In this document: positions 45,210-54,412 of the stretch, piece after piece
Layout of the letters: each line of letters begins with the position of its first letter
Position numbering within the stretch: the stretch's first letter is position 1
NCBI RefSeq assembly: GCF_013410065.1
Contig: NZ_JACCCW010000002.1
Coordinates: 62,001-126,000, forward strand
Reading direction: 5' to 3'
DNA from: Granulicella arctica
GTDB taxonomy: Bacteria > Acidobacteriota > Terriglobia > Terriglobales > Acidobacteriaceae
DNA length: 64,000 bases
Notes under the pieces: generated by a model
Seen by the model: the letters and a program-made list of their open reading frames with translations, nothing else
The model's database searches: none
What the model was told of the DNA's origin: nothing
Made by a program: the position numbers and the translations under genes

Positions 45210-47750
45210 CTACTCCGTATGGAGAGCATCCATCGGATTAGTAGAAGATGCTCGATATGCCGGGAGCAGCGCAGCGACAAGTGCAACTCCGGCCACTAAC
45301 AGAATGGTCGTGGCTAGGGTAACCGGGTCGGCAGGAGAAACTCCGAAGAGCTGGCTGCGTAGAAGGTGACTCAACCCATACGCAAGAGGCAGTGCAATTG
45401 CTATTCCAACTCCTGCGAGTCGTAGTACATCGATCAATACAATGCGCGAAATAGCAAGTCGCGACGAACCCAGCGCTATACGAATGCCGATCTCCTTCGT
45501 CCGCTGCGCTGTAGAGTAAGCGAGCACACCGTACAGGCCAACCCCGGCAAGCAGCGTCGCCAGCACGCCAAAAGAGACCGCAAGCAGAGTGACGATGCTG
45601 TCATCGCGCAAGGCTTCATCGATCTGCTGATCCATAGTGTTCATTGTGTCGAAAGCCAGCGTTGGGTCGAGTTGCTGCATAGCGTGACGGATGGCTTGGA
45701 AGGAGTCCGCAGGTGCGGTTGCGGTCCGCAGATACAAATAGGTTTCGCGGACGGCTTGTGTGGGCGACTGCTTGAGAGGACGGTAGAGCGTAGGTTCCGG
45801 TAGGTCGCGGATGCCGGTATGTTTGTAGTCACGGACAACGCCGATGACTTCAGTATCGAAGACGAGCTTGGTTGGGTCCCCTTCGACAAGATGATGGCCG
45901 AGCGCATTCCGCACGCTGCCGAAGAAATGTCGTGCGAAGCTTTCATTGACGATCGCGACCTTCGGCGAGGTCTCACCGTCGGTCTCGGAAAAGGTACGGC
46001 CAGCAAGCAGAGGTACCTGCATGGTGGAGAAAAAAGCTGGATTGATGGCCGTCTTTTCGATGTCAATATCTTCATCTGGTGCCGGAGTATAGCCGTCGAT
46101 GCTGATGTTGCCGCCATGCGTAGAGCCGGTGAAAAGAGAATCATCGGTCGCCGCAACACCTTCGATTCCAGGAATCGCGGACAGCGTATCAACAATATGC
46201 TGTTGCAGTGCCGGTATCTTCTCCGGGGTATAGCCCGCGAGGTTCGGACGAATGCCGAAGCCCACGATATGGTTTGTGTTGAAGCCTACATCCACAGCGC
46301 GCAGCTTCTGCATCGTGCGAACGAAAAGCCCAGACGCAACCAATAGCAGAACGCTCAGACCGATCTGTAAGCAGACGATTACGCGACGCAGGCTCAGCAG
46401 ACCACCGGAGCCGGTGGAAGAACTTTCCCGTAGCGTTGTGGTAAGTTCCGGCCTGCGTAGTTGCAGCGCTGGCGCAAGACTGAAACAGAGGCTAACGACG
46501 ACCGCGGCCCCGAAGTTGAAGAGCAAAGTTCGTGTATCGAGTGCTGAGGAGAACGAATAAGAAGAATCACCAGGGCCGGAGAGGCGGTGTACCAGGACAC
46601 GTAAGGCGATCGGAGCAAGCAACAGGCCAACTGTGCCGCCGAGGACCCCAATCATTAGACCCTCCAGCAAAAGCTGTCCCACGATGCGCCCGTTGCGTGC
46701 CCCTAGCGCGACCCGCAGCGAAAACTCACGAACTCGCCCAGCCGAGCGGACCAGCAGCAGGCTCGCCACGTTGACGGAAGAAATCAACAACACAAGAATG
46801 GCCATCCCCATCACGACTAGCAGCGGCTCTTGCAGATCATCACGACTATACGAAAATCCACGTGCGCCGGGCAGTACAAGCATGCGGCTATTGGTAAGAA
46901 ATTCCAGTACGAAGCGCGGCGGCTCGTGTCCCAGGGCCTTCAATTCCTCGGCACGCAAAGCATGCCAAAGAGGAGCCATGGCGGCCTGTGCCTGCTCCGT
47001 CGATTCTCCCTCATGGAGACGTCCGAGAATATTGAGCCAGCGATCCTTGTGGTTGCTGAGCCGTTTATCTTGCCCTGGGATCACCTGTTCGAGCATGGAC
47101 ATTGGCACGAATAACTTTGGGGTCTCCCCCCACACCGCGCTATGAAAGCCCGGCGCCGCGATACCGATCACCTCGAAGGGATGACCATTGAGAGCCAGGC
47201 TCTGGCCAACTATATTCGTCTCCGCGCCCAGATGGTTTTTCCAAAAATCGTACGAGAGAACTGCAACTGGGTTAGCGCCGGGAGCACCATCGTCGGACTG
47301 GGTGAGTAACCTTCCCTTGTAAGCCTGTGCTCCGAGAACAGTGAAGTAATTGCCACTCACAATCTCGCTTGAAGCGATCTCCGCGGCATTGTGCCATGTC
47401 ATGCTCAGCTCCGACGGCGAGGTAGCGATCAATCCTTGAAAGGCTTTGTTCTGATCGCGCAGGTCGCTATACATCGGATACGAGAAATACGCTTCTTGAT
47501 CGCCTCCGTGGCTGCTACTGTGGCCCTCCCAGGCCTTGCCCGTCCCTTCGAGAACGACCAGCTGTTGCGGATCGCGCACTGGCAGCGAGCGCAACAATGC
47601 CTGATCAAGCAGGGAAAAGATTGCGGTATTTGCTCCTATCCCAAGCGCCAGCGTTAGGATCGCCGTCAGCGCAAAGCCCGGCGAACGCAGTAGCTGACGC
47701 GCCCCATATTGCGTGTCCTGAGCTACATTTTGAAGCCAAGAAAATTGCAT
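45210..47750 (-). CDS. MacB/FtsX-type large ABC permease (acidobacterial duplicated permease type), second copy
   Basis: 846 residues from the ATG at 47750, with AGGAGA in front and the canonical opening MQFSWLQNVAQDTQYGARQLLRSPGFALTAILTLALGIGANTAIF. Two MacB-PCD/FtsX modules, eight membrane helices in all, as in the duplicated permeases abundant in acidobacteria. These proteins drive MacB-like mechanotransmission rather than direct substrate passage. Here it is placed between the first permease (8 nt away) and an ATPase, unlike the usual orphan copies. Confidence 0.92.
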   Translation of the reverse strand: MQFSWLQNVAQDTQYGARQLLRSPGFALTAILTLALGIGANTAIFSLLDQALLRSLPVRDPQQLVVLEGTGKAWEGHSSSHGGDQEAYFSYPMYSDLRDQNKAFQGLIATSPSELSMTWHNAAEIASSEIVSGNYFTVLGAQAYKGRLLTQSDDGAPGANPVAVLSYDFWKNHLGAETNIVGQSLALNGHPFEVIGIAAPGFHSAVWGETPKLFVPMSMLEQVIPGQDKRLSNHKDRWLNILGRLHEGESTEQAQAAMAPLWHALRAEELKALGHEPPRFVLEFLTNSRMLVLPGARGFSYSRDDLQEPLLVVMGMAILVLLISSVNVASLLLVRSAGRVREFSLRVALGARNGRIVGQLLLEGLMIGVLGGTVGLLLAPIALRVLVHRLSGPGDSSYSFSSALDTRTLLFNFGAAVVVSLCFSLAPALQLRRPELTTTLRESSSTGSGGLLSLRRVIVCLQIGLSVLLLVASGLFVRTMQKLRAVDVGFNTNHIVGFGIRPNLAGYTPEKIPALQQHIVDTLSAIPGIEGVAATDDSLFTGSTHGGNISIDGYTPAPDEDIDIEKTAINPAFFSTMQVPLLAGRTFSETDGETSPKVAIVNESFARHFFGSVRNALGHHLVEGDPTKLVFDTEVIGVVRDYKHTGIRDLPEPTLYRPLKQSPTQAVRETYLYLRTATAPADSFQAIRHAMQQLDPTLAFDTMNTMDQQIDEALRDDSIVTLLAVSFGVLATLLAGVGLYGVLAYSTAQRTKEIGIRIALGSSRLAISRIVLIDVLRLAGVGIAIALPLAYGLSHLLRSQLFGVSPADPVTLATTILLVAGVALVAALLPAYRASSTNPMDALHTE

Positions 47751-47758
47751 CGACTCTC

Positions 47759-50302
47759 CTATTCCGTCCGTAAGGCTGTAACGGGATTCGTTGAAGCCGC
47801 CCGTTGCGACGGAATCAGCCCCGCAACGCATGCCGACGCCGCTAGAGCCAGCACCGCCGACCCCAACACCATCGCGTCGAAGCCGCCGACTTGATAAAGT
47901 TTTGCCTGCACAAACCGTACACACAACATAGCCACCGGTACTCCTAGCAAGAGGCCGATTCCCGCCTGCAACATCGCCCCACGCAGCACCATTCCCACGA
48001 CACTTCCGCGCCCCGCACCCAGTGCCATCCGTATTCCGATCTCAGACGTCCGTCGCGCAACGGTATACGCCGTCACTCCATACAGTCCCACTGACGCCAG
48101 TATCAGCGCTAACACTCCAAACAGCAGCGTCAATCGTGCAATCAGCCGGTCCTGATCGAACTGATCGCCGATCTGCTCGGCAAACGTGCTGAAGTCTATC
48201 ACCGTCAAATTCGGATTGATGCTCGCCAGAGTTTTCTGCACTTGCGACTCCAGACCTTCGACCGGAGCCTTCATCTGCAACATGATTGCCTTCGCATATA
48301 GCGACCGAGTGTCGCTCTCCGGCTTCGTACGCGCCACCTGTAGCAGCGGACGGAAGTACATCGGCCGCGTTACGTTACGCGGATCCACATACTTCACATC
48401 CGAGACCACGCCTACGATCTCGAAGTCGTTCGAGCTCTCCACGCCGGATACTCCAAAATGCGCCCCAATCGGATTTTCCCCCTTCGGAAAGAACCGTTTC
48501 ACAAACGTCTGGTTCACCACAGCAACAGGAAGCGACGTCGGCGTATCCTGCGCCGTGATCCCGCGCCCCCGCAATACCTGTTGCCCGATGATGTCGAAGA
48601 ACTCTGGACTTACACGATCCCAGGACGATCCAATCTGATCTCCATAGTGCGGCTCTGGCCTTCCCTGGATAAAGACAGGCTCACCCCAGTTGTCTCCCCC
48701 AAGTGGCGTGTACAGTGTCAAACCCGTCCGCGCTACCCCCGGCAGTGCTGTGAACTTCTGCTCCAGTTGGTCATACAGCGCCTGTAACTGTTCCGGTTTG
48801 TATCCCGCTGTCGCTGGGTTGATGTTCACCACAACACGGTTCTGCGTCTGCAAACCAAAGTCCTGATGCTCCAGCTTGTTCAGACTCTTCGAGAGCAGAC
48901 CGGCCCCTACCAACAGCACCAGAGATAACGTCGCCTGCAATACCACCAGCGACCTCTGCAACAGAGAAGACCCGTTTCGTGTTGAACGTCCTGCTCCACG
49001 TAATGCCTCCGCTGGTTCTGCATGCGACGTGATCCACGCTGGCGCAATCCCGAACAGCAGTCCGGTCAACAACGATAGTCCGAACGCAAAGCTCAGCACC
49101 ACGGGCGATGGATTCGCATGGATAGGCAGGTCTGGTGACATCGGAAATGCCAGCGTCAACAGCATCTTCGTCCCCGCATACGCCACCAACAACCCCGCCA
49201 ATCCACCCAGGCAAGCCAGAACAATACTTTCAGTCAGCATCTGCCGGATAATGCGTCGCCGCCCAGCACCCAGCGCCATGCGAATTGAGGTCTCCGTCCG
49301 CCGTGCCATCCCACGCACCAGCACCAGGTTCGCAATATTCGCGCACGCAATCAGCAGCACCAGCGCGGAGATACCCATCAGCAGATGCAGCCCGCTGCCA
49401 TACTCCTGCTGCATGTTCGCGATGCCCACCCCGCCAGGCGTCAGCACCACATGCGACTGCGCAAGCGACTTCTTAAAGTCTTCTTTCTGGTACATCTCCA
49501 ACTGAGCCAACCACTGCCGCAGGCGTCCACTCATCTTTTCTTGAAGAGGTCCCAGCTCCACTCCAGGTTTCACCCGTCCGAGAATGTACACCCAATTTGA
49601 CTCCTTCTCATGGAGCAGCGAATGCTCCGCCATGATCGGCTCCGATGAGAACGGAATGAAGAAATCTGCAGGCTCCGCGCGCATCCGGTCCCCGTAGAAC
49701 GAAGGCGGTGTAATCCCGATGATCGTCGTCGGATGGGTGTTCAACACAAACGTGCTCCCCACCACCGACGGCTCCAGCCCATAGTCCCTCTGCCATGTCC
49801 GGTACGACATCACCGCTACCAGCGGCGCACCATCCGCATCGTCCGGCGGAGCCATGAGGCGCCCCGCATACGGCATCAGGCCCAACGTCTGAAAGTAATT
49901 ACCTGAGACATACTCACCTCGTGACGGATGTGCCACAGCATCGGCCGTCTTACGCCGCACCGTCAATGAGCCCCCGTTGATCCCTGCTTGCATCGCCGCC
50001 AGTTGTTCGAACTCCGGAGAGCTATCCTTCAGATCCTTGTATAGGTCATACGCGAAGATGGAGTAGTCATCTTCATCTGGTGCCCCTCCATTCACGCAGC
50101 AGTGGTCCGTATCCCCCACACGTACCAGCATCTTCGGATCGGCCACCGGAAGGTTCCGCAGCAGTACCGCATGTACCAGCGTGAAAATCGCCGCGTTCGC
50201 ACCAATCCCAAGCGCCAGCGTCAACACCGCCGTCAGCGTAAACCCCGGCGCCTTCCGCAACTGCCGCAACGCGTACTGCACATCCTGGATCAGTCGGTTC
50301 AT
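47759..50302 (-). CDS. MacB/FtsX-type large ABC permease, first copy
   Basis: 847 residues from the ATG at 50302, chosen because it forms an ATGA overlap with the small upstream gene and gives the canonical MNRLIQDVQYALRQLRKAPGFTLTAVLTLALG start. Two FtsX modules with GRRRIIRQMLTESIVLACLGG in the middle and GLYGVTAYTVARRTSEIGIRMALGAG near the end. Clearly related to the downstream permease; the pair may form a heterodimer served by the two ATPases. Confidence 0.92.
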   Translation of the reverse strand: MNRLIQDVQYALRQLRKAPGFTLTAVLTLALGIGANAAIFTLVHAVLLRNLPVADPKMLVRVGDTDHCCVNGGAPDEDDYSIFAYDLYKDLKDSSPEFEQLAAMQAGINGGSLTVRRKTADAVAHPSRGEYVSGNYFQTLGLMPYAGRLMAPPDDADGAPLVAVMSYRTWQRDYGLEPSVVGSTFVLNTHPTTIIGITPPSFYGDRMRAEPADFFIPFSSEPIMAEHSLLHEKESNWVYILGRVKPGVELGPLQEKMSGRLRQWLAQLEMYQKEDFKKSLAQSHVVLTPGGVGIANMQQEYGSGLHLLMGISALVLLIACANIANLVLVRGMARRTETSIRMALGAGRRRIIRQMLTESIVLACLGGLAGLLVAYAGTKMLLTLAFPMSPDLPIHANPSPVVLSFAFGLSLLTGLLFGIAPAWITSHAEPAEALRGAGRSTRNGSSLLQRSLVVLQATLSLVLLVGAGLLSKSLNKLEHQDFGLQTQNRVVVNINPATAGYKPEQLQALYDQLEQKFTALPGVARTGLTLYTPLGGDNWGEPVFIQGRPEPHYGDQIGSSWDRVSPEFFDIIGQQVLRGRGITAQDTPTSLPVAVVNQTFVKRFFPKGENPIGAHFGVSGVESSNDFEIVGVVSDVKYVDPRNVTRPMYFRPLLQVARTKPESDTRSLYAKAIMLQMKAPVEGLESQVQKTLASINPNLTVIDFSTFAEQIGDQFDQDRLIARLTLLFGVLALILASVGLYGVTAYTVARRTSEIGIRMALGAGRGSVVGMVLRGAMLQAGIGLLLGVPVAMLCVRFVQAKLYQVGGFDAMVLGSAVLALAASACVAGLIPSQRAASTNPVTALRTE

Positions 50303-50697
50303 GCCGAGCCTCCACGGCGCGTGCCGCACGTTCGCTCTCCCCGCATCGGCTGGATTGTTTTCTCTAGGTGGGGCGTGCTGAAGTGATACCCGTGTCCAGG
50401 AAGCACCAGAGTCACGCCCAACCCCGGCCCACCGCAGTCTGCAACCGTAGTCCAGTGGACGCGGACACCGGACAAATCCTGAAGGCTCGCCATATGCACA
50501 TCGATCAGCATTTCCCCGCACTGCGCCACACCCAAGCGTGCTGTCTCAGCCGTAAGCTCCTGCTGAACCGCCGACGCTACCTGTGCCCCGTTGCCAAACA
50601 ACAGCCCCACTCCAAGCACCAACATCGCCGCCGCGACCATCTCCGATCGCCATAGCTCTCGTAGCGTCATCCGTATCTCGTCCAGCAGTTCCATCAT
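50299..50697 (-). CDS. Small single-pass membrane protein coupled to ATPase and permease
   Basis: 132 residues. The start (ATG at 50697) overlaps the ATPase stop by 4 nt and its stop overlaps the permease start by 4 nt, so translation is coupled on both sides. One membrane helix at about 20-44 (MVAAAMLVLGVGLLFGNGAQVASAV), and a mostly extracytoplasmic tail with three Cys (AQCGEML, VADCGGP, RTCGTRR). The N-terminus EIRMTLRELWRSEM resembles the first residues of MacB-type permeases, so it could be a truncated permease or a real accessory subunit. Confidence 0.7.
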   Translation of the reverse strand: MMELLDEIRMTLRELWRSEMVAAAMLVLGVGLLFGNGAQVASAVQQELTAETARLGVAQCGEMLIDVHMASLQDLSGVRVHWTTVADCGGPGLGVTLVLPGHGYHFSTPHLEKTIQPMRGERTCGTRRGGSA

Positions 50698-51425
50698 GAC
50701 TGCACCTCCGCCAACAGCCGTTGCAGCTCGCCCTCCGCCACTACCTTGCCATCGAACAGATGCACCAGCCGTTCGGCGTGTGCCGCAAAGCGAGGGTCGT
50801 GCGTGACCATGCAAATCGTCGCGCCTTCGTCGTGAAGCTCCTTCAGCAATCGCATCACGGCTTCGCCGTTCTTGCTGTCCAGGTTACCCGTCGGCTCGTC
50901 CGCGAGCAGGATCGACGGAGATCCCGCAAGCGCTCGTGCTACCGCCACGCGCTGCTGCTGTCCACCGGAGAGCTGCGCCGGATAATGCCGCATCCGATGC
51001 GCCATATTCACGCGTTCGAGGGATTGTTGCACGCGCTGCTTCCGCTCCGACGCCGCCATTCCAGCCCGGTATGTCAGCGGGAGCTCGACGTTCTCATATA
51101 CCGTTAGATCGCCAATCAGATTGAAGCTCTGGAAGATAAACCCGATCTCCTGGTTTCGTATCCGTGAACGGTCCGCGAAGTTCAGGTTTGCAACCTCCTT
51201 CCCGTTTAGCGTGTACTGTCCGCCCGTCGGCGTGTCCAGCAGCCCAAGAATCGAGAGCAGCGTCGACTTCCCGCATCCCGATGGTCCCGACATCGCAACA
51301 TACTCCCCGCGCGCAATCGACAGGTGGACGCCGGAGAGCGCATGCGTCTCAAGCTCATCCGTGTAAAAAACCTTGGTCAGCTCTTCGATATGGATGAGTG
51401 TGTTCGGTGAAACAGTGGTTGCCAT
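50694..51425 (-). CDS. ABC transporter ATPase (MacB/LolD type)
   Basis: 243 residues. Walker [12 protein letters not shown]-loop [20 protein letters not shown], signature [15 protein letters not shown], Walker [14 protein letters not shown] and switch VTHDPRF. Directly follows the fusion-protein gene and is coupled to the small membrane protein and first permease, the usual MacA-MacB order with the ATPase and permease split into separate genes. Confidence 0.94.
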   Translation of the reverse strand: MATTVSPNTLIHIEELTKVFYTDELETHALSGVHLSIARGEYVAMSGPSGCGKSTLLSILGLLDTPTGGQYTLNGKEVANLNFADRSRIRNQEIGFIFQSFNLIGDLTVYENVELPLTYRAGMAASERKQRVQQSLERVNMAHRMRHYPAQLSGGQQQRVAVARALAGSPSILLADEPTGNLDSKNGEAVMRLLKELHDEGATICMVTHDPRFAAHAERLVHLFDGKVVAEGELQRLLAEVQS

Positions 51426-51469
51426 GCGCTTTCTCCTTGATCCTGATTCGTATCGCTGTAAATCATTAG

Positions 51470-52726
51470 CTACGGTAGACGGACCCGATCAACTGAGTCC
51501 CATCGGGACATGTCCGACAGAATCACTGTGTCTCCGACGTTGAGGCCCTCAATCACCTGGATATTGTTGACAGAGGCACGTCCTACCTTTACCGGAACCC
51601 GCGTTGCCGTCTTTCCATCCGGAGACTCGCGGAACAGATTGATCGTCGAGTTTTCGTTCCCAAACGCTGGCCGACCCACATACAGCACATCGGACATTCG
51701 ATCCAGATCGATCGTGCCATCCACCGACAGGTCGGGGCGCGCACCCTGCGGCAGCGCTCCGGTCAACTCCACATCAACCGTCACAGTTCCGTTCTGCACC
51801 GCCGGATCGATCCGCATCACCTTGCCGTCGATAACGCCGTTATGCGTGTCGATCTCCGCCGGTTGGCCAATCTGAATATCCCGCGCCTGCGTCTCGGCAA
51901 TCTTCAGCGACGCCTTCAACTGATCCGGCTGTACCACTTTGGCTAGCGTCGTCCCCGGGTCGATATGTTCGCCCACCTGATGCGGCAGATCAACCAGCAC
52001 ACCAGAAATCCCGGCGCGGACACTCAACGCATCCTGCTGTTTCTGCCGTAGCGCCAGCATCGCCTCCGCCTGCTGCACTTTGGTCTGCTGCACGTCGAGC
52101 TGAGTCGCAATGGCCTTCTGGTTCAGGTCTAGCCGATCTCCTTCGATCCCGTTGCGCTGTGTCAACTCGTCGGCCTTACCCTTGGAGGCGCTATACGTCA
52201 GGCCGCTGATCACGCCCAGATCGTACAGGCTCTTGTCTGTCTGCGCCTGTAACTGAGCTTGCTTGTAATCTGCTCCTACCGTCGCCGCACCTGCCCGCTG
52301 ATTCATGAGATCACTCTGCAGGCGCGCTCGCGTGTTCACATAATCAGCTTGCGCTGCTTTCAGCTGTAGCTGCGCGTCGAGCATCTCCTGCTGCACCTCT
52401 GGAGCCACCAGGTCCATCACGATTGTGTCCGGTTCAACCTTTGCTCCTGGCAGCACGCGGATGCGCACTACTGTCGCCTCGGTCTCCGCCGGTATCAGCC
52501 GGATCTTGTCTTCGCGGGGAACCAACGTTCCCGGACCCCGCACCTGTCGCAGCAGAGGACCACGCTTCACTGTGTCGGTCCACACGGCGCTATCGACCGT
52601 TGGGATGGCTGGCTTGAGCCGCATTAGAAAGTAGCCGGCGACGCTGGCCAACAGCAAAATGACAATCGTGAGTGTCACGTTGCGACGGAGTTTGCGTTTC
52701 TTCAGATCTGGTCGAGAGATATCCAT
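51470..52726 (-). CDS. Membrane-fusion (HlyD/MacA-type) efflux subunit
   Basis: 418 residues from the ATG at 52726 (a GTG two codons earlier is possible). One N-terminal membrane anchor (NVTLTIVILLLASVAGYFLM), a lipoyl/barrel-sandwich split by a long coiled-coil hairpin (about 105-230, with QEMLDAQLQLKAAQADYVNTRARL and TQLDVQQTKVQQAEAMLALRQKQ), then beta-barrel and C-terminal domains. It bridges inner-membrane permeases and the TolC-like protein, and is the first gene of the array. Confidence 0.92.
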   Translation of the reverse strand: MDISRPDLKKRKLRRNVTLTIVILLLASVAGYFLMRLKPAIPTVDSAVWTDTVKRGPLLRQVRGPGTLVPREDKIRLIPAETEATVVRIRVLPGAKVEPDTIVMDLVAPEVQQEMLDAQLQLKAAQADYVNTRARLQSDLMNQRAGAATVGADYKQAQLQAQTDKSLYDLGVISGLTYSASKGKADELTQRNGIEGDRLDLNQKAIATQLDVQQTKVQQAEAMLALRQKQQDALSVRAGISGVLVDLPHQVGEHIDPGTTLAKVVQPDQLKASLKIAETQARDIQIGQPAEIDTHNGVIDGKVMRIDPAVQNGTVTVDVELTGALPQGARPDLSVDGTIDLDRMSDVLYVGRPAFGNENSTINLFRESPDGKTATRVPVKVGRASVNNIQVIEGLNVGDTVILSDMSRWDSVDRVRLP

Positions 52727-52741
52727 TCGCACGTGTATAAA

Positions 52742-52756
52742 GCACGTCGAATGCCA
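52742..52756 (-). promoter_or_regulatory. Candidate sigma54 (-24/-12) promoter of the efflux array
   Basis: On the minus strand TGGCATTCGACGTGC matches TGGCAC-N5-TTGC with the invariant GG and GC at the right spacing; two of the remaining positions differ. Transcription would begin within a few bases of the ATG at 52726, so the mRNA would be nearly leaderless or the true start lies further down. The NtrC-type gene in the same array makes the site plausible. Confidence 0.45.
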
Positions 52757-52959
52757 TCCAAAACAATACTGTTTCGCTGGCCTTTTCTTGCTTGCGGTGG
52801 ATATCTGCTACAGGCGCTTGTCCATTTTTGAAAGAAGCTGTCCATTCATGGACACTGCTCTATCTCTTAGCAGAGTAGTCACCAGCCCTGCCAGCAACTG
52901 ATCATGCAGCTTTGATCGTGCCTTGGGACGGGAATAATAGAGTAGTGAGCTGTCGTACA

Positions 52960-53003
52960 AACGGACTGGCAACCGTTTATCTCGATGCAGTTGCCAGTCC
53001 GTT
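52960..53003 (-). terminator. Hairpin after rseP
   Basis: 14-bp stem (52960-52973 with 52990-53003) and a 16-nt loop, starting 3 nt after the rseP stop. The following T-run is weak. It separates the housekeeping group from the efflux array. Confidence 0.6.
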
Positions 53004-53006
53004 CTG

Positions 53007-54374
53007 TTAGAGCTTGAGTTTGCTGAAGATGGTAAGTTTCGAGAGATCGTTGAAGATAACGAGTGCTCCAAAGATCAGCAGACAGACCAGGGCGACCTGC
53101 ATGATGCGCTCTTTGATCTCCTGATTGATGTCCCGACGGATAATGCTCTCGATGGCCAGGAAGCTGATCATCCCGCCGTCCAGGATGGGGAATGGCAACA
53201 GATTGAAGATGCCGAGATTGATACTGATGTAGGCCATGAGGCCGATGATCGGCATCCAGCCAGGCATCTCAACGGCCTGATGAACCTGCTGGCCGATGCC
53301 AATCGGTCCCGACAGGTTGCGAACGGAGACATGGCGGGTGAACATGCCTTTGACGACCTCGACAATGAGGGAGGCGTATTTAAGATTGACCTTCCATGAG
53401 GCGGCCATCGCCTTACCGAGGGGGAGCTTCTCCACCTTGACGGGCGGCTGCACGGGAAGGAAGCCGATGCGATAGCGGTCGGTTCCGTCGGAGGACTTGG
53501 CGAGCTGCGGCGTGAGTTGAACGGAGAGAGTCTGGGCGGGTGCGCCGTTGACGCCGGGCCGCAGAATGCTGAGCGCTGCAGGCTTGCCGGCCTGATCCTG
53601 AAGATAGGAGAGCAGGGCATCGACGGAGTGAAGCTGGAGGCCGTCGATGGTAGCGATCTCGTCCTTGGGTTGGAGTCCGGCATGGGCAGCAGGCATGTCC
53701 GGGTCAAGCTCGGCGACCTGCACCGGCGTATTCTGCGCGCGAGGAATAAGCCCGAGCTTTCCTGGGGAGAAGTTCTCCGCACCCTCCTTGGATTCAACAA
53801 AAAGAGTGGTGTCGGTGCGCTGGCCATCGTGGAGGAAAGAAAAGGGAACGTCCCGATTAAGGTTCAGCAGGGACCGAATGAGGACCTGATCCCAGGTGGG
53901 ATTCTCGATTGTGTCGTAGTGGACGATGAGGTCGCCTGAGTAAATACCGGTATGGGCAACCCGCGAGCTTGCCGGGACGTAGTCGGTCTGTGCCGGGCCG
54001 TCAATATACTCCTGCACCTCGTTATGGAGCATGGAGACACCCGTCATGAGGGCGAAGGCAAGAATGAAGTTGGCCACAGGACCTGCGAGGGCGATAATGA
54101 CGCGCTGCCAGCGAGGATGGGCGTTGAACTCGCCGGGATCGCCAGTGGTCGGTTCGCCGGGCGTGTCGCCAGCCATCTTGACATAGCCGCCGATGGGGAG
54201 AATGGAGAGACGGTAGTCCGTGTCGCCATGGCGGAATCCGAAGAGGCGCTTGCCCATGCCGACGGAAAAGGTTTCGACGCGAACACCGCAGAGTTTGGCT
54301 GCGGCGAAGTGGCCGAACTCATGTACCAAAACCATGATGCCAAGCACGATTGCCAGTTGAATGACGGTCGACAT
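53007..54374 (-). CDS. rseP: RIP metalloprotease RseP (site-2 protease)
   Basis: 455 residues. Zinc site HEFGH (18-22) in the first membrane helix, a PDZ region in the middle (VQVAELDPDMPAAHAGLQPKDEIATIDG), and the third zinc ligand in NLLPFPILDGG near residue 395. It cleaves membrane-anchored anti-sigma factors and signal-peptide remnants within the membrane. A membrane-anchored anti-sigma factor is encoded at 3925-4398 but a direct link is only possible. It is the last gene of the lipid/cell-envelope cluster. Confidence 0.95.
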   Translation of the reverse strand: MSTVIQLAIVLGIMVLVHEFGHFAAAKLCGVRVETFSVGMGKRLFGFRHGDTDYRLSILPIGGYVKMAGDTPGEPTTGDPGEFNAHPRWQRVIIALAGPVANFILAFALMTGVSMLHNEVQEYIDGPAQTDYVPASSRVAHTGIYSGDLIVHYDTIENPTWDQVLIRSLLNLNRDVPFSFLHDGQRTDTTLFVESKEGAENFSPGKLGLIPRAQNTPVQVAELDPDMPAAHAGLQPKDEIATIDGLQLHSVDALLSYLQDQAGKPAALSILRPGVNGAPAQTLSVQLTPQLAKSSDGTDRYRIGFLPVQPPVKVEKLPLGKAMAASWKVNLKYASLIVEVVKGMFTRHVSVRNLSGPIGIGQQVHQAVEMPGWMPIIGLMAYISINLGIFNLLPFPILDGGMISFLAIESIIRRDINQEIKERIMQVALVCLLIFGALVIFNDLSKLTIFSKLKL

Positions 54375-54412
54375 AGAAGGGCGGATACCTCGGAAGCTTA
54401 GGAGATCAGGGC

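Noticed and set aside
50303..50521. Extension of the first permease upstream of 50302
   Set aside because: The extra residues have no family similarity and overlap the small membrane protein; the ATG at 50302 gives the canonical permease start.
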